DNA from: Bacteroidales bacterium
GTDB lineage: Bacteria > Bacteroidota > Bacteroidia > Bacteroidales > JAADJA01
Direction of reading: 5' to 3'
Length of the DNA: 9,749 nt
Assembly (NCBI GenBank): GCA_021106665.1
Contig: JAIOTR010000103.1
Span: 1 to 9,749 of the forward strand
Part shown: positions 1-6,242 of the stretch, piece by piece
How positions within the stretch are numbered: the stretch's first letter is position 1
How the letters are laid out: each line of letters starts with the position of its first letter
The notes under the pieces: generated by a model
The model's input: the letters and a program-made list of their open reading frames with translations, nothing else
Databases searched by the model: none
Told to the model about the DNA's origin: nothing
Translations under genes and position numbers: made by a program

Positions 1-455
1 CCCGGATCAAAAGGATAAATACCTTCAGGTGGAAGCTGTCGTACCAGGTTTGCAATATAAGCAGGAGATTGGAATATAAGAATGATTACTGTTAAATATC
101 GCGTGATCTGATTTATCTTCCTTCTACCGCTTTCACCTTCTTTCTGCAATTTTTGGAAAAAAGGAATTGCCATACCGAGAAGCTGAACAACAATGGATGC
201 CGAAATGTAAGGCATGATCCCCAGCGCAAATACACTCGCATTTGAAAAGGCACCGCCTGAAAACATATTCAGCAAACCAAGTAAACCCGAACTTCCTTGA
301 TTCTGTAAGTTTTCCAATTGATGAGGGTCAACACCTGGTAACACTACAAAAGCACCTAATCTATAAATAAGGATAATTCCAATAGTATATAGAATCCTGT
401 TTCTGAGATCCTCAATTTTGGAAATATTTCGAATTGTTTCTATTAATTTTTTCAT
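1..455 (-). CDS. secY: Protein translocase subunit SecY, N-terminal part (3' end outside window)
   Basis: SecY is the central subunit of the SecYEG channel, which moves unfolded proteins across the inner membrane or releases them sideways into it. I translated 151 codons from the ATG at 455-453; the reading frame is open to the window edge. Visible are a short basic amphipathic N-terminus (MKKLIETIRNISKIEDLRNR), a first membrane helix at about residues 21-39, the plug region at about 65-79 (FSGGAFSNASVFALG), the SecY signature at about 76-93 (ALGIMPYISASIVVQLL), and a third hydrophobic stretch at about 119-138. The family is about 440-450 residues long, so roughly a third is present. It starts 6 nt after the rplO stop, the usual place for secY at the end of the spc block. 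The start codon overlaps a 14-bp palindrome. No frameshift is seen. Identification is secure. Confidence 0.97.
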   Translation of the reverse strand, partial: MKKLIETIRNISKIEDLRNRILYTIGIILIYRLGAFVVLPGVDPHQLENLQNQGSSGLLGLLNMFSGGAFSNASVFALGIMPYISASIVVQLLGMAIPFFQKLQKEGESGRRKINQITRYLTVIILIFQSPAYIANLVRQLPPEGIYPFDP

Positions 456-467
456 CTAAATTTAGAT
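454..467. repeat. 14-bp perfect palindrome at the rplO-secY junction
   Basis: The sequence ATCTAAATTTAGAT is its own reverse complement. It covers the rplO stop codon, the 6-nt spacer and the first two bases of the secY start codon. In RNA only a 5-bp stem with a 4-base loop could form, so any structure is weak. Its location on the start codon is what makes it worth noting; function is not shown. Confidence 0.35.
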
Positions 468-908
468 TTTTGTTGCAACGCCGCCTTTTGCTTCAATTGC
501 TTCAATTGCAGATTTAGAAAATGCATGTGCTTTCACTTCAAGCTTCGCTTTCAATTCGCCTCTTCCTAATATCTTAACCAAATCTTTTTTATTTGCAAGG
601 CCATTATCAATCAATGTTTCCACATTTATTTCCGATAACTTGAACTCTTCAGCCAGTTTTTGCAATACATCAATGTTGATACCTCTGTATTCTACCCGGT
701 TGATATTTTTAAATCCAAATTTTGGGATTCTGCGGTACAATGGCATTTGTCCACCCTCAAATCCAGGTTTACTACTGTATCCAGCCCTTGACTTTGCTCC
801 TTTATGACCTTTGGTAGATGTACCACCATATCCGGAACCCTGCCCTCTTCCTATTCTTTTCCTGCTTTTTGTCGAACCTTTTGCAGGTTTAAGATTACTT
901 AAATCCAT
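462..908 (-). CDS. rplO: 50S ribosomal protein L15 (uL15)
   Basis: L15 is a late-assembly large-subunit protein whose extended N-terminus threads through 23S rRNA. The product is 148 residues, against 144 in E. coli. The first 55 residues are glycine- and lysine-rich, with the typical loop GRGQGSGYGGTSTKGHKG at 20-37, followed by a GFEGGQMPLYRRIPKFGF segment at about 49-66. The C-terminal half is a compact globular domain ending GGVATKI. The ATG at 908-906 is the only start giving the conserved N-terminus (MDLSNLKPAKGS). It lies 17 nt after the rpmD stop, in an AT-rich spacer with no Shine-Dalgarno sequence. secY follows after 6 nt, which suggests translational coupling. Confidence 0.98.
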   Translation of the reverse strand: MDLSNLKPAKGSTKSRKRIGRGQGSGYGGTSTKGHKGAKSRAGYSSKPGFEGGQMPLYRRIPKFGFKNINRVEYRGINIDVLQKLAEEFKLSEINVETLIDNGLANKKDLVKILGRGELKAKLEVKAHAFSKSAIEAIEAKGGVATKI

Positions 909-925
909 TTTATCTTTGAATTATA

Positions 926-1108
926 TTATTTTACTTCTTCTATTGTTAATAAATGCTTCACCTTGTCAATCATTCCCAATATCTGGGGTGAACCTTCCAC
1001 TTCTCTTTCCTGCTGCATTTTCTTAATGCCAAGTGCTTCCAGAGTCAATTTTTGACTTTTATGCCTTCCGATAGCGCTTCTTACCTGTTTGATTTTAAAC
1101 TTTTTCAT
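926..1108 (-). CDS. rpmD: 50S ribosomal protein L30 (uL30)
   Basis: L30 is a small non-essential-type large-subunit protein that binds 23S rRNA near 5S rRNA. The product is 60 residues (59 in E. coli). The family pattern is clear: a first strand KKFKIKQVRSAIGR at 2-15, the helix QKLTLEALGIKKMQQ at about 19-33, then a central region leading to GMIDKVKHLLTIEEV at 45-59. The ATG at 1108-1106 is the natural start. A 31-nt spacer separates it from the rpsE stop, one of the longer ones in the cluster, and holds nothing recognisable. Some bacteria lack this gene, but here it is intact in the standard place between rpsE and rplO. Confidence 0.97.
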   Translation of the reverse strand: MKKFKIKQVRSAIGRHKSQKLTLEALGIKKMQQEREVEGSPQILGMIDKVKHLLTIEEVK

Positions 1109-1139
1109 AACAATTAAAATCTAAAAATAAATCTGACGA

Positions 1140-1658
1140 TTAACCATTAAAAACTGAACTTAACTCAACCCCTCTCAATTGCGCAATTGTATGTGGATCT
1201 CTCATATGGATCAAAGCATTGATGGTAGCTTTAACCACACTGTGTGGATTAGAAGAACCTTTTGATTTTGCCAAAACGTCCTTAACTCCAACACTCTCTA
1301 AAACAGCACGCATAGCGCCACCTGCAATTACCCCTGTACCTGGAGCAGCAGGCTTAAGAAACACCTTGGCTCCACTAAATTTCCCATCTTGTTCATGTGG
1401 TAAGGTACCATTCAGAATAGGAACCTTTATCAGGTTTTTCTTTGCATCGTCAATACCTTTAGCAATAGCAGAAGTCACTTCTTTTGCTTTTCCCAATCCA
1501 TAACCCACAACACCTTGCTCGTTACCAACAACAACAATGGCTGAAAAACTAAAGGTACGTCCACCCTTTGTTACTTTTGTTACCCTCTGAATACTAACGA
1601 GCCTGTCTTTGAATTCAATTTCGCTAGATTTAACTCTTTTTATATTAACATTTGACAT
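1140..1658 (-). CDS. rpsE: 30S ribosomal protein S5 (uS5)
   Basis: S5 sits at the mRNA entry side of the 30S subunit and contributes to decoding accuracy and mRNA unwinding. The product is 172 residues (167 in E. coli). The N-terminal double-stranded-RNA-binding-like domain spans about 15-80, with KVTKGGRTFSFSAIVVVG at 28-45 and the GYGLGKAKEV loop at 52-61. The C-terminal domain spans about 90-165 and includes PAAPGTGVIAGGAMRAVLE at 104-122. The KGGR loop at 31-34, where spectinomycin-resistance and accuracy mutations fall in the family, is intact. The ATG at 1658 lies 3 nt after the rplR stop (TAG), so translation is probably coupled. Confidence 0.98.
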   Translation of the reverse strand: MSNVNIKRVKSSEIEFKDRLVSIQRVTKVTKGGRTFSFSAIVVVGNEQGVVGYGLGKAKEVTSAIAKGIDDAKKNLIKVPILNGTLPHEQDGKFSGAKVFLKPAAPGTGVIAGGAMRAVLESVGVKDVLAKSKGSSNPHSVVKATINALIHMRDPHTIAQLRGVELSSVFNG

Positions 1659-1661
1659 AAT

Positions 1662-2009
1662 CTATAATTTAAGTCCACCTTCTCTGGCTGCCTCTGCCAA
1701 GGCTTTTATTCTACCATGATACAAATAACCATTTCTATCGAAAACAACATTTTCAATTCCTGCTTCCTTGGCCTTTTCTGCTATTAAAGTACCTACTTTT
1801 TTAGCTTGTTCAATTTTAGAAACTTTTTCATCGGAAGAAGAAGCAGAGATTAAAGTATGCCCGGCTAAATCGTCAACAAGCTGAACATAAATTCGTTTGT
1901 TACTTCTGAAAACACTCATTCTGGGCCTTTCAGATGTACCGCTTACAACCTTGCGGACTCTCATCCTGATCCGTGTTCTTCTATATTGTTTCTTGTTTTT
2001 TATTGCCAT
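1662..2009 (-). CDS. rplR: 50S ribosomal protein L18 (uL18)
   Basis: L18 binds 5S rRNA and, with L5, anchors it in the central protuberance of the 50S subunit. The product is 115 residues (117 in E. coli). It has a very basic N-terminal tail (about 1-24, KKQYRRTRIRMRVRKV) that contacts RNA, then RPRMSVFRSNKRIYVQLVDD at 28-47 and the conserved C-terminal block VVFDRNGYLYHGRIKALAEA at 88-107 followed by AREGGL. The start is ATG at 2009-2007, after a 23-nt AT-only-like spacer from rplF with no Shine-Dalgarno. The gene ends in TAG, whereas most genes here end in TAA. Confidence 0.98.
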   Translation of the reverse strand: MAIKNKKQYRRTRIRMRVRKVVSGTSERPRMSVFRSNKRIYVQLVDDLAGHTLISASSSDEKVSKIEQAKKVGTLIAEKAKEAGIENVVFDRNGYLYHGRIKALAEAAREGGLKL

Positions 2010-2032
2010 TCTAACTAAATTTTAAATATTTA

Positions 2033-2590
2033 TTATTTCTCAGCAGCAGCTTTACCAGCTTTTTTCCTGATAACTTCTCCTTTAAATAATATACCTTTAC
2101 CTTTATAGGGTTCAGGCTTGCGAAGCGATCTGATTTTTGCCGCTACCTGTCCTATTAGTTGCTTATCAATACAAGTCATTGTAATGGTCGGATTTTTTCC
2201 CCTTTCCGTTTTTGTCTCCACCTTAACTTCAGGCGGTAACTCCATAACCACATTGTGTGAATAGCCCAGGGACATTTCAAGAACCTGCCCTTTTGCTCCT
2301 ACTTTGTAACCAACACCAACCAGTTCCTGCACAATGGTAAATCCTTCTGTAACACCTTGAATCATATTTGAAACAAGCGCTCTATATAGTCCGTGCTTCG
2401 ATTTATGATCTTTTTCTTCCGTTGCTCTTTCTAAAGTAAGATTACCATCTTCTACTTTTAAAGAGATTGCAGGATCAACCTTTTGTTGAAGTTCACCAAG
2501 TTTCCCTTTGACGGTTACAACATTGTCATCTGATATTTCAATATTGACTCCGTCGGGAATACTTATGGGTAATTTTCCTATTCGTGACAT
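2033..2590 (-). CDS. rplF: 50S ribosomal protein L6 (uL6)
   Basis: L6 lies near the base of the L7/L12 stalk and the sarcin-ricin loop, where translation factors bind. The product is 185 residues (177 in E. coli) and consists of two similar alpha/beta domains: about 1-80, beginning MSRIGKLPISIPDGV, and about 83-170, with VGVGYKVGAKGQVLEMSLGY at 91-110. The family signature PEPYKGKGI is at 159-167. The tail after it is short, basic and alanine-rich (KKAGKAAAEK). The ATG at 2590-2588 gives the conserved N-terminus. It is 21 nt downstream of the rpsH stop and has at most a weak purine stretch in front. Confidence 0.98.
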   Translation of the reverse strand: MSRIGKLPISIPDGVNIEISDDNVVTVKGKLGELQQKVDPAISLKVEDGNLTLERATEEKDHKSKHGLYRALVSNMIQGVTEGFTIVQELVGVGYKVGAKGQVLEMSLGYSHNVVMELPPEVKVETKTERGKNPTITMTCIDKQLIGQVAAKIRSLRKPEPYKGKGILFKGEVIRKKAGKAAAEK

Positions 2591-2611
2591 ATTACTCTAT
2601 ACTAAATAATA

Positions 2612-3010
2612 TTAACTAACATAACATAATACTTCGCCGCCAATATTCAGTTTTTTGGCTTCCTTTTCTGTCATAAGGCCTTGAGATGTAGACATAACAG
2701 CTATTCCAAGTCCATTTAAAACACGTGGCAAACCATCGGCGTTTACATATTTTCTTAATCCGGGCTTACTTATCCTTTCCAGTTTGTTTATTGCAGATAG
2801 TTTTGTTACCGGATGGTACTTTAAGGCAATTTTAATATTACCGAGTTTTGATTCTTCATCAAATTTATAGTTCAAAATATAACCCTTCTCAAAAAGGATT
2901 TTTGTCATTTCTTTCTTAATATTTGATGCAGGAATTTCTACAACCCTATGATTCGCCATAACAGCGTTCCGAATCCTTGTAAGATAATCTGCAATTGGAT
3001 CTGTATTCAT
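2612..3010 (-). CDS. rpsH: 30S ribosomal protein S8 (uS8)
   Basis: S8 is a primary 16S rRNA-binding protein of the 30S platform. In E. coli it is also the translational repressor of the spc operon, acting near the rplX-rplE junction. The product is 132 residues (130 in E. coli). It begins MNTDPIADYLTRIRNAVMA, a family hallmark, and has the RNA-binding C-terminal loop MSTSQGLMT at 106-114, the equivalent of the usual (I/V)STSxG motif. The start is ATG at 3010-3008, 20 nt after the rpsN stop, with an A-rich leader. Whether it regulates this cluster in the same way cannot be read from the sequence. Confidence 0.98.
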   Translation of the reverse strand: MNTDPIADYLTRIRNAVMANHRVVEIPASNIKKEMTKILFEKGYILNYKFDEESKLGNIKIALKYHPVTKLSAINKLERISKPGLRKYVNADGLPRVLNGLGIAVMSTSQGLMTEKEAKKLNIGGEVLCYVS

Positions 3011-3030
3011 TTCTGTTTCTTTAATTTAAT

Positions 3031-3300
3031 TTACCAACTAGCTTTTTTAACTCCAGGTATCAATCCATTTAATGCCATTTCCCTGAAATTAATCCGGGAC
3101 AATCCAAACTGTCGCATATAGCCTTTTGGCCTTCCAGATAAATTACACCTGTTATGTAAACGAACTTTGGATGAGTTTCTCGGAAGTTTTTGCAAGGCCA
3201 CATAATCACCTGCTTCCTTTAATTCCGCTCTTTTGGCTGCATATTGCTCAACCATCCTGCGTCTTTTTACCTCCCGGGCTTTCATTGATTCTTTAGCCAT
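3031..3300 (-). CDS. rpsN: 30S ribosomal protein S14 (uS14), short zinc-free form
   Basis: S14 is a head protein of the 30S subunit, contacting S3, S10 and 16S rRNA. The product is 89 residues. That is longer than the zinc-binding form of about 61 residues and shorter than the E. coli form of 101. Only one cysteine is present (C52 in NRCNLSGRPKGYMRQFGLSR, 50-69). The paired CxxC motifs of the zinc ribbon are therefore missing, and this is the C-minus short class. The C-terminus INFREMALNGLIPGVKKASW is typical. The start is ATG at 3300-3298, 8 nt after the rplE stop. Confidence 0.98.
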   Translation of the reverse strand: MAKESMKAREVKRRRMVEQYAAKRAELKEAGDYVALQKLPRNSSKVRLHNRCNLSGRPKGYMRQFGLSRINFREMALNGLIPGVKKASW

Positions 3301-3308
3301 AAGTATAT

Positions 3309-3866
3309 CTATTTATTTTGATTTTTAAATGGTAATCCGAATTCTTTTAATAATGCCATGCATTCCTTATCAGTCTTTGCTGAAGTAACCAGGGTTACAT
3401 CCATTCCGTTGATATTGTTCACCTTATCAATTTCAATTTCAGGGAAAATGATTTGTTCAGGAACACCAAATGTATAGTTTCCCCTTCCATCAAATCCTTT
3501 ATCATTAATTCCCCTAAAGTCCCTGACCCGTGGTATAGCAACTGAAATCAACCTATCGAGAAATTCGTACATTTTTTCACCTCGCAGAGTTACCCTTACA
3601 CCAACAGGCATTCCTTTTCTGAGTTTAAAATTTGAAATGTCCTTTTTTGATTTTGTGGCAACGGCAAGCTGACCGGTAATATTTGTCATTTCTTCGATGC
3701 CAGTATCAATCATCTTTTTATCAGTAATTGCAGCACCGAGTCCCTGATTTACGCTGATCTTTGTTAACCCTGGAACTTGCATAATACTTTTATAACCAAA
3801 CTGCTTTTGTAAAGCAGGGACTATTTCATCCTTATACTTTTTTATTAACCGTGGTTTATATTTCAT
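3309..3866 (-). CDS. rplE: 50S ribosomal protein L5 (uL5)
   Basis: L5 binds 5S rRNA with L18 and forms the bridge between the 50S central protuberance and the 30S head; it also touches the P-site tRNA. The product is 185 residues (179 in E. coli). It starts MKYKPRLIKKYKDEIVPAL and includes VPGLTKISVNQGLG at 31-44, the region around KLRKGMPVGVRVTLRGEKMY at 81-100, DFRGINDKGFDGRGNYTFGV at 116-135, and a C-terminal strand up to LPFKNQNK. Its ATG shares one base with the rplX stop (TAATG), so it is probably translated by termination-reinitiation. A GGGGAGG stretch ends 10 nt before the start and is unusually Shine-Dalgarno-like. The gene ends in TAG. Confidence 0.98.
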   Translation of the reverse strand: MKYKPRLIKKYKDEIVPALQKQFGYKSIMQVPGLTKISVNQGLGAAITDKKMIDTGIEEMTNITGQLAVATKSKKDISNFKLRKGMPVGVRVTLRGEKMYEFLDRLISVAIPRVRDFRGINDKGFDGRGNYTFGVPEQIIFPEIEIDKVNNINGMDVTLVTSAKTDKECMALLKEFGLPFKNQNK

Positions 3867-4189
3867 TACTTAATTACCTCCCCAGTTTTTTTAGAATACC
3901 GAACAATCTTATTTGATTTTTCATCAAACTTTTTTCCAATACGTGTTGCATTACCTGCTCCGTCTATCACTTTTAAATTAGATATATGAATCGGAGCTTC
4001 CTTCTTAATTATGCCACCTTTTGGATTTTCAGCATTTGGTTTTGTGTGTTTCGAAACCAGATTCACTCCTTCTACAATTGCTTTGCTTTTCGATACATCC
4101 AGTAACAGTACTTTACCTTGCTGCCCTTTGGAGTTCCCGGTAATCACCATCACATTATCACCTTTTTTTATGTGTATTTTTTTTCGCAT
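3866..4189 (-). CDS. rplX: 50S ribosomal protein L24 (uL24)
   Basis: L24 is an assembly-initiator protein that binds the 5' domain of 23S rRNA near the exit tunnel. The product is 107 residues (104 in E. coli). The KOW motif is clear at about 6-33 (IKKGDNVMVITGNSKGQQGK), followed by VEGVNLVSKHTKP at 39-51 and the GGIIKKEAPIHISNL segment at 58-72. The start is ATG at 4189-4187. In front is AAGGAG with an 8-nt spacer, the best-placed Shine-Dalgarno sequence in the window. The stop overlaps the rplE start by one base. In E. coli the corresponding junction carries the S8 repressor site; here there is no intergenic room for it. Confidence 0.98.
   Translation of the reverse strand: MRKKIHIKKGDNVMVITGNSKGQQGKVLLLDVSKSKAIVEGVNLVSKHTKPNAENPKGGIIKKEAPIHISNLKVIDGAGNATRIGKKFDEKSNKIVRYSKKTGEVIK
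3876..3883 (-). promoter_or_regulatory. Shine-Dalgarno-like sequence before rplE, inside rplX
   Basis: The coding strand reads GGGGAGGT within the last codons of rplX (the Thr-Gly-Glu-Val region), with the last G of GGGGAGG 10 nt before the rplE ATG. It contains GGAGGT, a full six-base match to the standard anti-Shine-Dalgarno. Because it also encodes amino acids typical of the L24 C-terminus, it may simply reflect protein constraint. A functional role is therefore uncertain. Confidence 0.4.
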
Positions 4190-4197
4190 GATCCTAT

Positions 4198-4203
4198 CTC
4201 CTT
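4198..4203 (-). promoter_or_regulatory. Shine-Dalgarno-like sequence of rplX
   Basis: On the coding strand the bases directly after the rplN TAA stop read AAGGAG, then an 8-nt spacer (ATAGGATC), then the rplX ATG. Length and spacing match a canonical ribosome binding site. This is notable because most of the other starts in the window have only AT-rich leaders, as expected for Bacteroidota, whose ribosomes hide the anti-Shine-Dalgarno. Its use in the cell is inferred. Confidence 0.55.
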
Positions 4204-4572
4204 TTAGAGCACTTCTGGTGCCAATGAAACTATTTTCATGTATTGCTTCTCTCTTAATTCCCTGGCAACAGGACCGAAAATACGTGTTCCGATCATTTCA
4301 CCGGCCGGGTTTAAAAGAACAACAGCATTGTCGTCAAATCTTATGTAAGATCCATCAGACCTCCTGTTTTCCTTTCTGGTTCGAACAACAACAGCTTTTG
4401 TGACTGTACCTTTTTTAATATTTCCTGATGGCAATGCATTTTTAACGGTAACAACTATTTTATCACCTATTGATGCATATCTTCTTTTCGTTCCACCCAG
4501 AACCCGGATACAAAGTACTTCCTTTGCTCCGCTATTGTCTGCTACCGCTAACCTAGATTCTTGTTGTATCAT
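4204..4572 (-). CDS. rplN: 50S ribosomal protein L14 (uL14)
   Basis: L14 lies on the 50S interface, takes part in an inter-subunit bridge, and is the docking site of the silencing factor RsfS in the family. The product is 122 residues (123 in E. coli). It starts MIQQESRLAVADNSGAKEVL, has the family signature around KGTVTKAVVVRTRKENRR at 54-71, continues GSYIRFDDNAVVLLNP at 74-89, and ends with GTRIFGPVARELREKQYMKI and a short tail. This gene opens the spc block, but here the ATG at 4572 is only 2 nt after the rpsQ stop. No separate promoter region exists, in contrast to E. coli. Confidence 0.98.
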   Translation of the reverse strand: MIQQESRLAVADNSGAKEVLCIRVLGGTKRRYASIGDKIVVTVKNALPSGNIKKGTVTKAVVVRTRKENRRSDGSYIRFDDNAVVLLNPAGEMIGTRIFGPVARELREKQYMKIVSLAPEVL

Positions 4573-4574
4573 GA

Positions 4575-4832
4575 TTATTTAGCCCTTTCAATGATTTCAA
4601 CCAACCTCCAACACTTATTTTTACTTAATGGTCTTGTTTCCATTACCCGCACTGTATCACCAATATTACAGTCATTCTTTTCATCATGAGCTGTAAATTT
4701 GGAAGTCTTTTTTACAAACTTGCCGTACATTGGGTGCTTCACTTTTCTTTCAACAACTATCACAATGGATTTATCCATTTTATCACTCACCACGAGACCA
4801 ATTCTTTCTTTTCTTAATTTCCTGGTTTCCAT
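4575..4832 (-). CDS. rpsQ: 30S ribosomal protein S17 (uS17)
   Basis: S17 is a primary 16S rRNA-binding protein of the 30S body with an OB-fold. The product is 85 residues (84 in E. coli). It starts METRKLRKERIGLVVSDKMD, where the GLVVSDKMDKSIVIVVER strand pair at 12-29 is characteristic. It then has KHPMYGKFVKKTSKFTAHDE at 32-51 and the S17 signature GDTVRVMETRPLSKNKCWRL at 58-77. The ATG overlaps the rpmC stop by one base (TAATG), implying coupled translation. It is the last gene of the S10 block, and rplN begins 2 nt after its stop. Confidence 0.98.
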   Translation of the reverse strand: METRKLRKERIGLVVSDKMDKSIVIVVERKVKHPMYGKFVKKTSKFTAHDEKNDCNIGDTVRVMETRPLSKNKCWRLVEIIERAK

Positions 4833-5047
4833 TATTTATTTTCGCTTTTATTTAACTCTTCAAGCTCTCTTTTTCTTAATTCTGTTTTGATACGGGCAAC
4901 AATTCTTCTGTATGCCTTTATTTTATTCGGATTTTCCAATGGAGAAACTGCATGATTTAGCTTCAGCTTAACCAATTGTTTACTTTCGTCCTCAAGACGC
5001 TCAATAAGCTCCACAGTTGAAAGTTCTCTAATTACTTCTTGTTCCAT
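4832..5047 (-). CDS. rpmC: 50S ribosomal protein L29 (uL29)
   Basis: L29 is a small two-helix protein next to L23 at the polypeptide exit, part of the surface that receives trigger factor and SRP. The product is 71 residues (63 in E. coli). It is nearly all helical: a first helix at about 8-31 with the ELSTVELIERLEDES pattern, a loop SPLENPNK at 35-42, and a second helix at about 43-66 with the signature KIKAYRRIVARIKTE at 42-56. The C-terminus is lysine- and glutamate-rich. The start is ATG at 5047-5045, 4 nt after the rplP stop, and the TAA shares a base with the rpsQ ATG. Confidence 0.97.
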   Translation of the reverse strand: MEQEVIRELSTVELIERLEDESKQLVKLKLNHAVSPLENPNKIKAYRRIVARIKTELRKRELEELNKSENK

Positions 5048-5051
5048 TTTA

Positions 5052-5480
5052 TTAATTTATTTCTTCAACGTAATCTCTTCTTACAACAAACTTGGTTGTA
5101 ACAGGAAGCTTTTGAGCAGCAAGCCGCAAAGCTTCTTTTGCAATAGAAAAAGGTACACCCTCAGCTTCAAACATAATTCTACCCGGGGTCACTCTGGCAA
5201 CAAACATTTCCGGAGCGCCTTTTCCTTTACCCATACGTACCTCAGCAGGTTTTTTAGTAATTGGCTTATCTGGAAATATTCTAATCCAAATCTGACCTTC
5301 ACGTTTCATATGCCTTGTAACCGCCTGACGCGCTGCTTCAATTTGTCTACCTGTTATCCAGGATTCTTCAAGGGATTTAATTCCAAAAGAACCAAAAGCT
5401 AATTGGTTACCCCTCATGGAATTACCCTTCATTTTCCCTTTTTGCTGTTTCCTGTATTTTGTTTTCTTTGGTTGTAACAT
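5052..5480 (-). CDS. rplP: 50S ribosomal protein L16 (uL16)
   Basis: L16 is a late-joining 50S protein that organises the A-site tRNA elbow region and helps complete the peptidyl transferase centre. The product is 142 residues (136 in E. coli). It starts MLQPKKTKYRKQQKGKMKGN and has GLxSLE-like text at about 33-39 (GIKSLEE), ITGRQIEAARQAVTRHMKRE at 42-61, and VRMGKGKGAPEMFVARVTPG at 81-100. R82 of VRMGKGKG aligns with the arginine that E. coli YcfD hydroxylates; whether it is modified here is unknown. The start is ATG at 5480-5478, after a 34-nt spacer from rpsC, one of the longest in the cluster. Confidence 0.98.
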   Translation of the reverse strand: MLQPKKTKYRKQQKGKMKGNSMRGNQLAFGSFGIKSLEESWITGRQIEAARQAVTRHMKREGQIWIRIFPDKPITKKPAEVRMGKGKGAPEMFVARVTPGRIMFEAEGVPFSIAKEALRLAAQKLPVTTKFVVRRDYVEEIN

Positions 5481-5514
5481 TATCAGTTATTATTATAATG
5501 ATTCCACCTTATTA

Positions 5515-6222
5515 TTATCTTCTTCTTCTCTTTGGTCTTGTACCACCACCGTGCTGCTTTTCTTTGTCTTGTGTAAAGTTCGCAGTTAAATCGGGTTTGC
5601 CATATATTTCTCCTTTACAAATCCATACTTTAACCCCAATTCGTCCATAAGTGGTATGTGCTTCTACCAATGCATAATCTATATCGGCCCTCAATGTGTG
5701 TAATGGTATTCTTCCCTCTTTGTATAATTCACCTCGTGCCATTTCTGCTCCACCAAGTCTTCCTGATATCAGCACCTTAATTCCTTCAGCTCCAATCCTC
5801 ATGGTTGATGCAATAGATGTTTTTATCGCCCTTCTGTATGAAATTCTTCCTTCAATTTGTTTTGCAATGGTATTGGCAACAATTACAGCATCAAGTTCGG
5901 GACGCTTTATTTCGGAAATATTAATTTGAATTTCCTTTTTCGTCAATTTCTTTAACTCTTCCTTCAACTTATCAACTTCCTGTCCACCTTTTCCAATAAT
6001 AATTCCCGGACGAGCAGTAAAAATAGTAACTGTTACAAGCTTTAATGTGCGCTCAATCAGAATTTTTGAGATACCGGCCTTGGATAACCTGGCATTCAAA
6101 TATTTTCTAACCTGGTCATCCTCCATCAATTTCTGCTCATAATTTTTACCACCAAACCAATTGGAATCCCAACCTTTGATGATACCTAACCTTAAACCTA
6201 TAGGATTTGTTTTTTGTCCCAT
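5515..6222 (-). CDS. rpsC: 30S ribosomal protein S3 (uS3)
   Basis: S3 is a head protein that lines the mRNA entry channel with S4 and S5. The product is 235 residues (233 in E. coli). It starts MGQKTNPIGLRLGIIKGWDS. The type-II KH domain covers about 40-105, with the GxxG loop at 77-80 inside ARPGIIIGKGGQEVDK. The S3 C-terminal domain at about 115-205 includes GRISYRRAIK and the segment GAEGIKVLISGRLGGAEMAR. The tail is polar and ends in a run of basic residues (GGGTRPKRRRR). The coding strand shows three consecutive in-frame TAA codons at the end. The start is ATG at 6222-6220, 20 nt after the rplV stop. Confidence 0.98.
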   Translation of the reverse strand: MGQKTNPIGLRLGIIKGWDSNWFGGKNYEQKLMEDDQVRKYLNARLSKAGISKILIERTLKLVTVTIFTARPGIIIGKGGQEVDKLKEELKKLTKKEIQINISEIKRPELDAVIVANTIAKQIEGRISYRRAIKTSIASTMRIGAEGIKVLISGRLGGAEMARGELYKEGRIPLHTLRADIDYALVEAHTTYGRIGVKVWICKGEIYGKPDLTANFTQDKEKQHGGGTRPKRRRR

Positions 6223-6242
6223 TAATCAGTACTTTAAATATA

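Noticed and set aside
811..1026. Plus-strand open frame with a leucine-rich, membrane-like translation
   Set aside because: It is the complement of the start of rplO and most of rpmD. The hydrophobic look comes from reading lysine, glutamate and asparagine codons backwards.
3031..3300. S14 without zinc-binding cysteines, at first sight a degenerate protein
   Set aside because: A zinc-free short S14 is a recognised family class; length and signature are intact.
4011..4403. Plus-strand open frame of 130 codons
   Set aside because: It lies antisense across rplX and rplN, both certain genes, and its translation is rich in F, S, P and L as expected for the complement of lysine-rich genes. It resembles no family.
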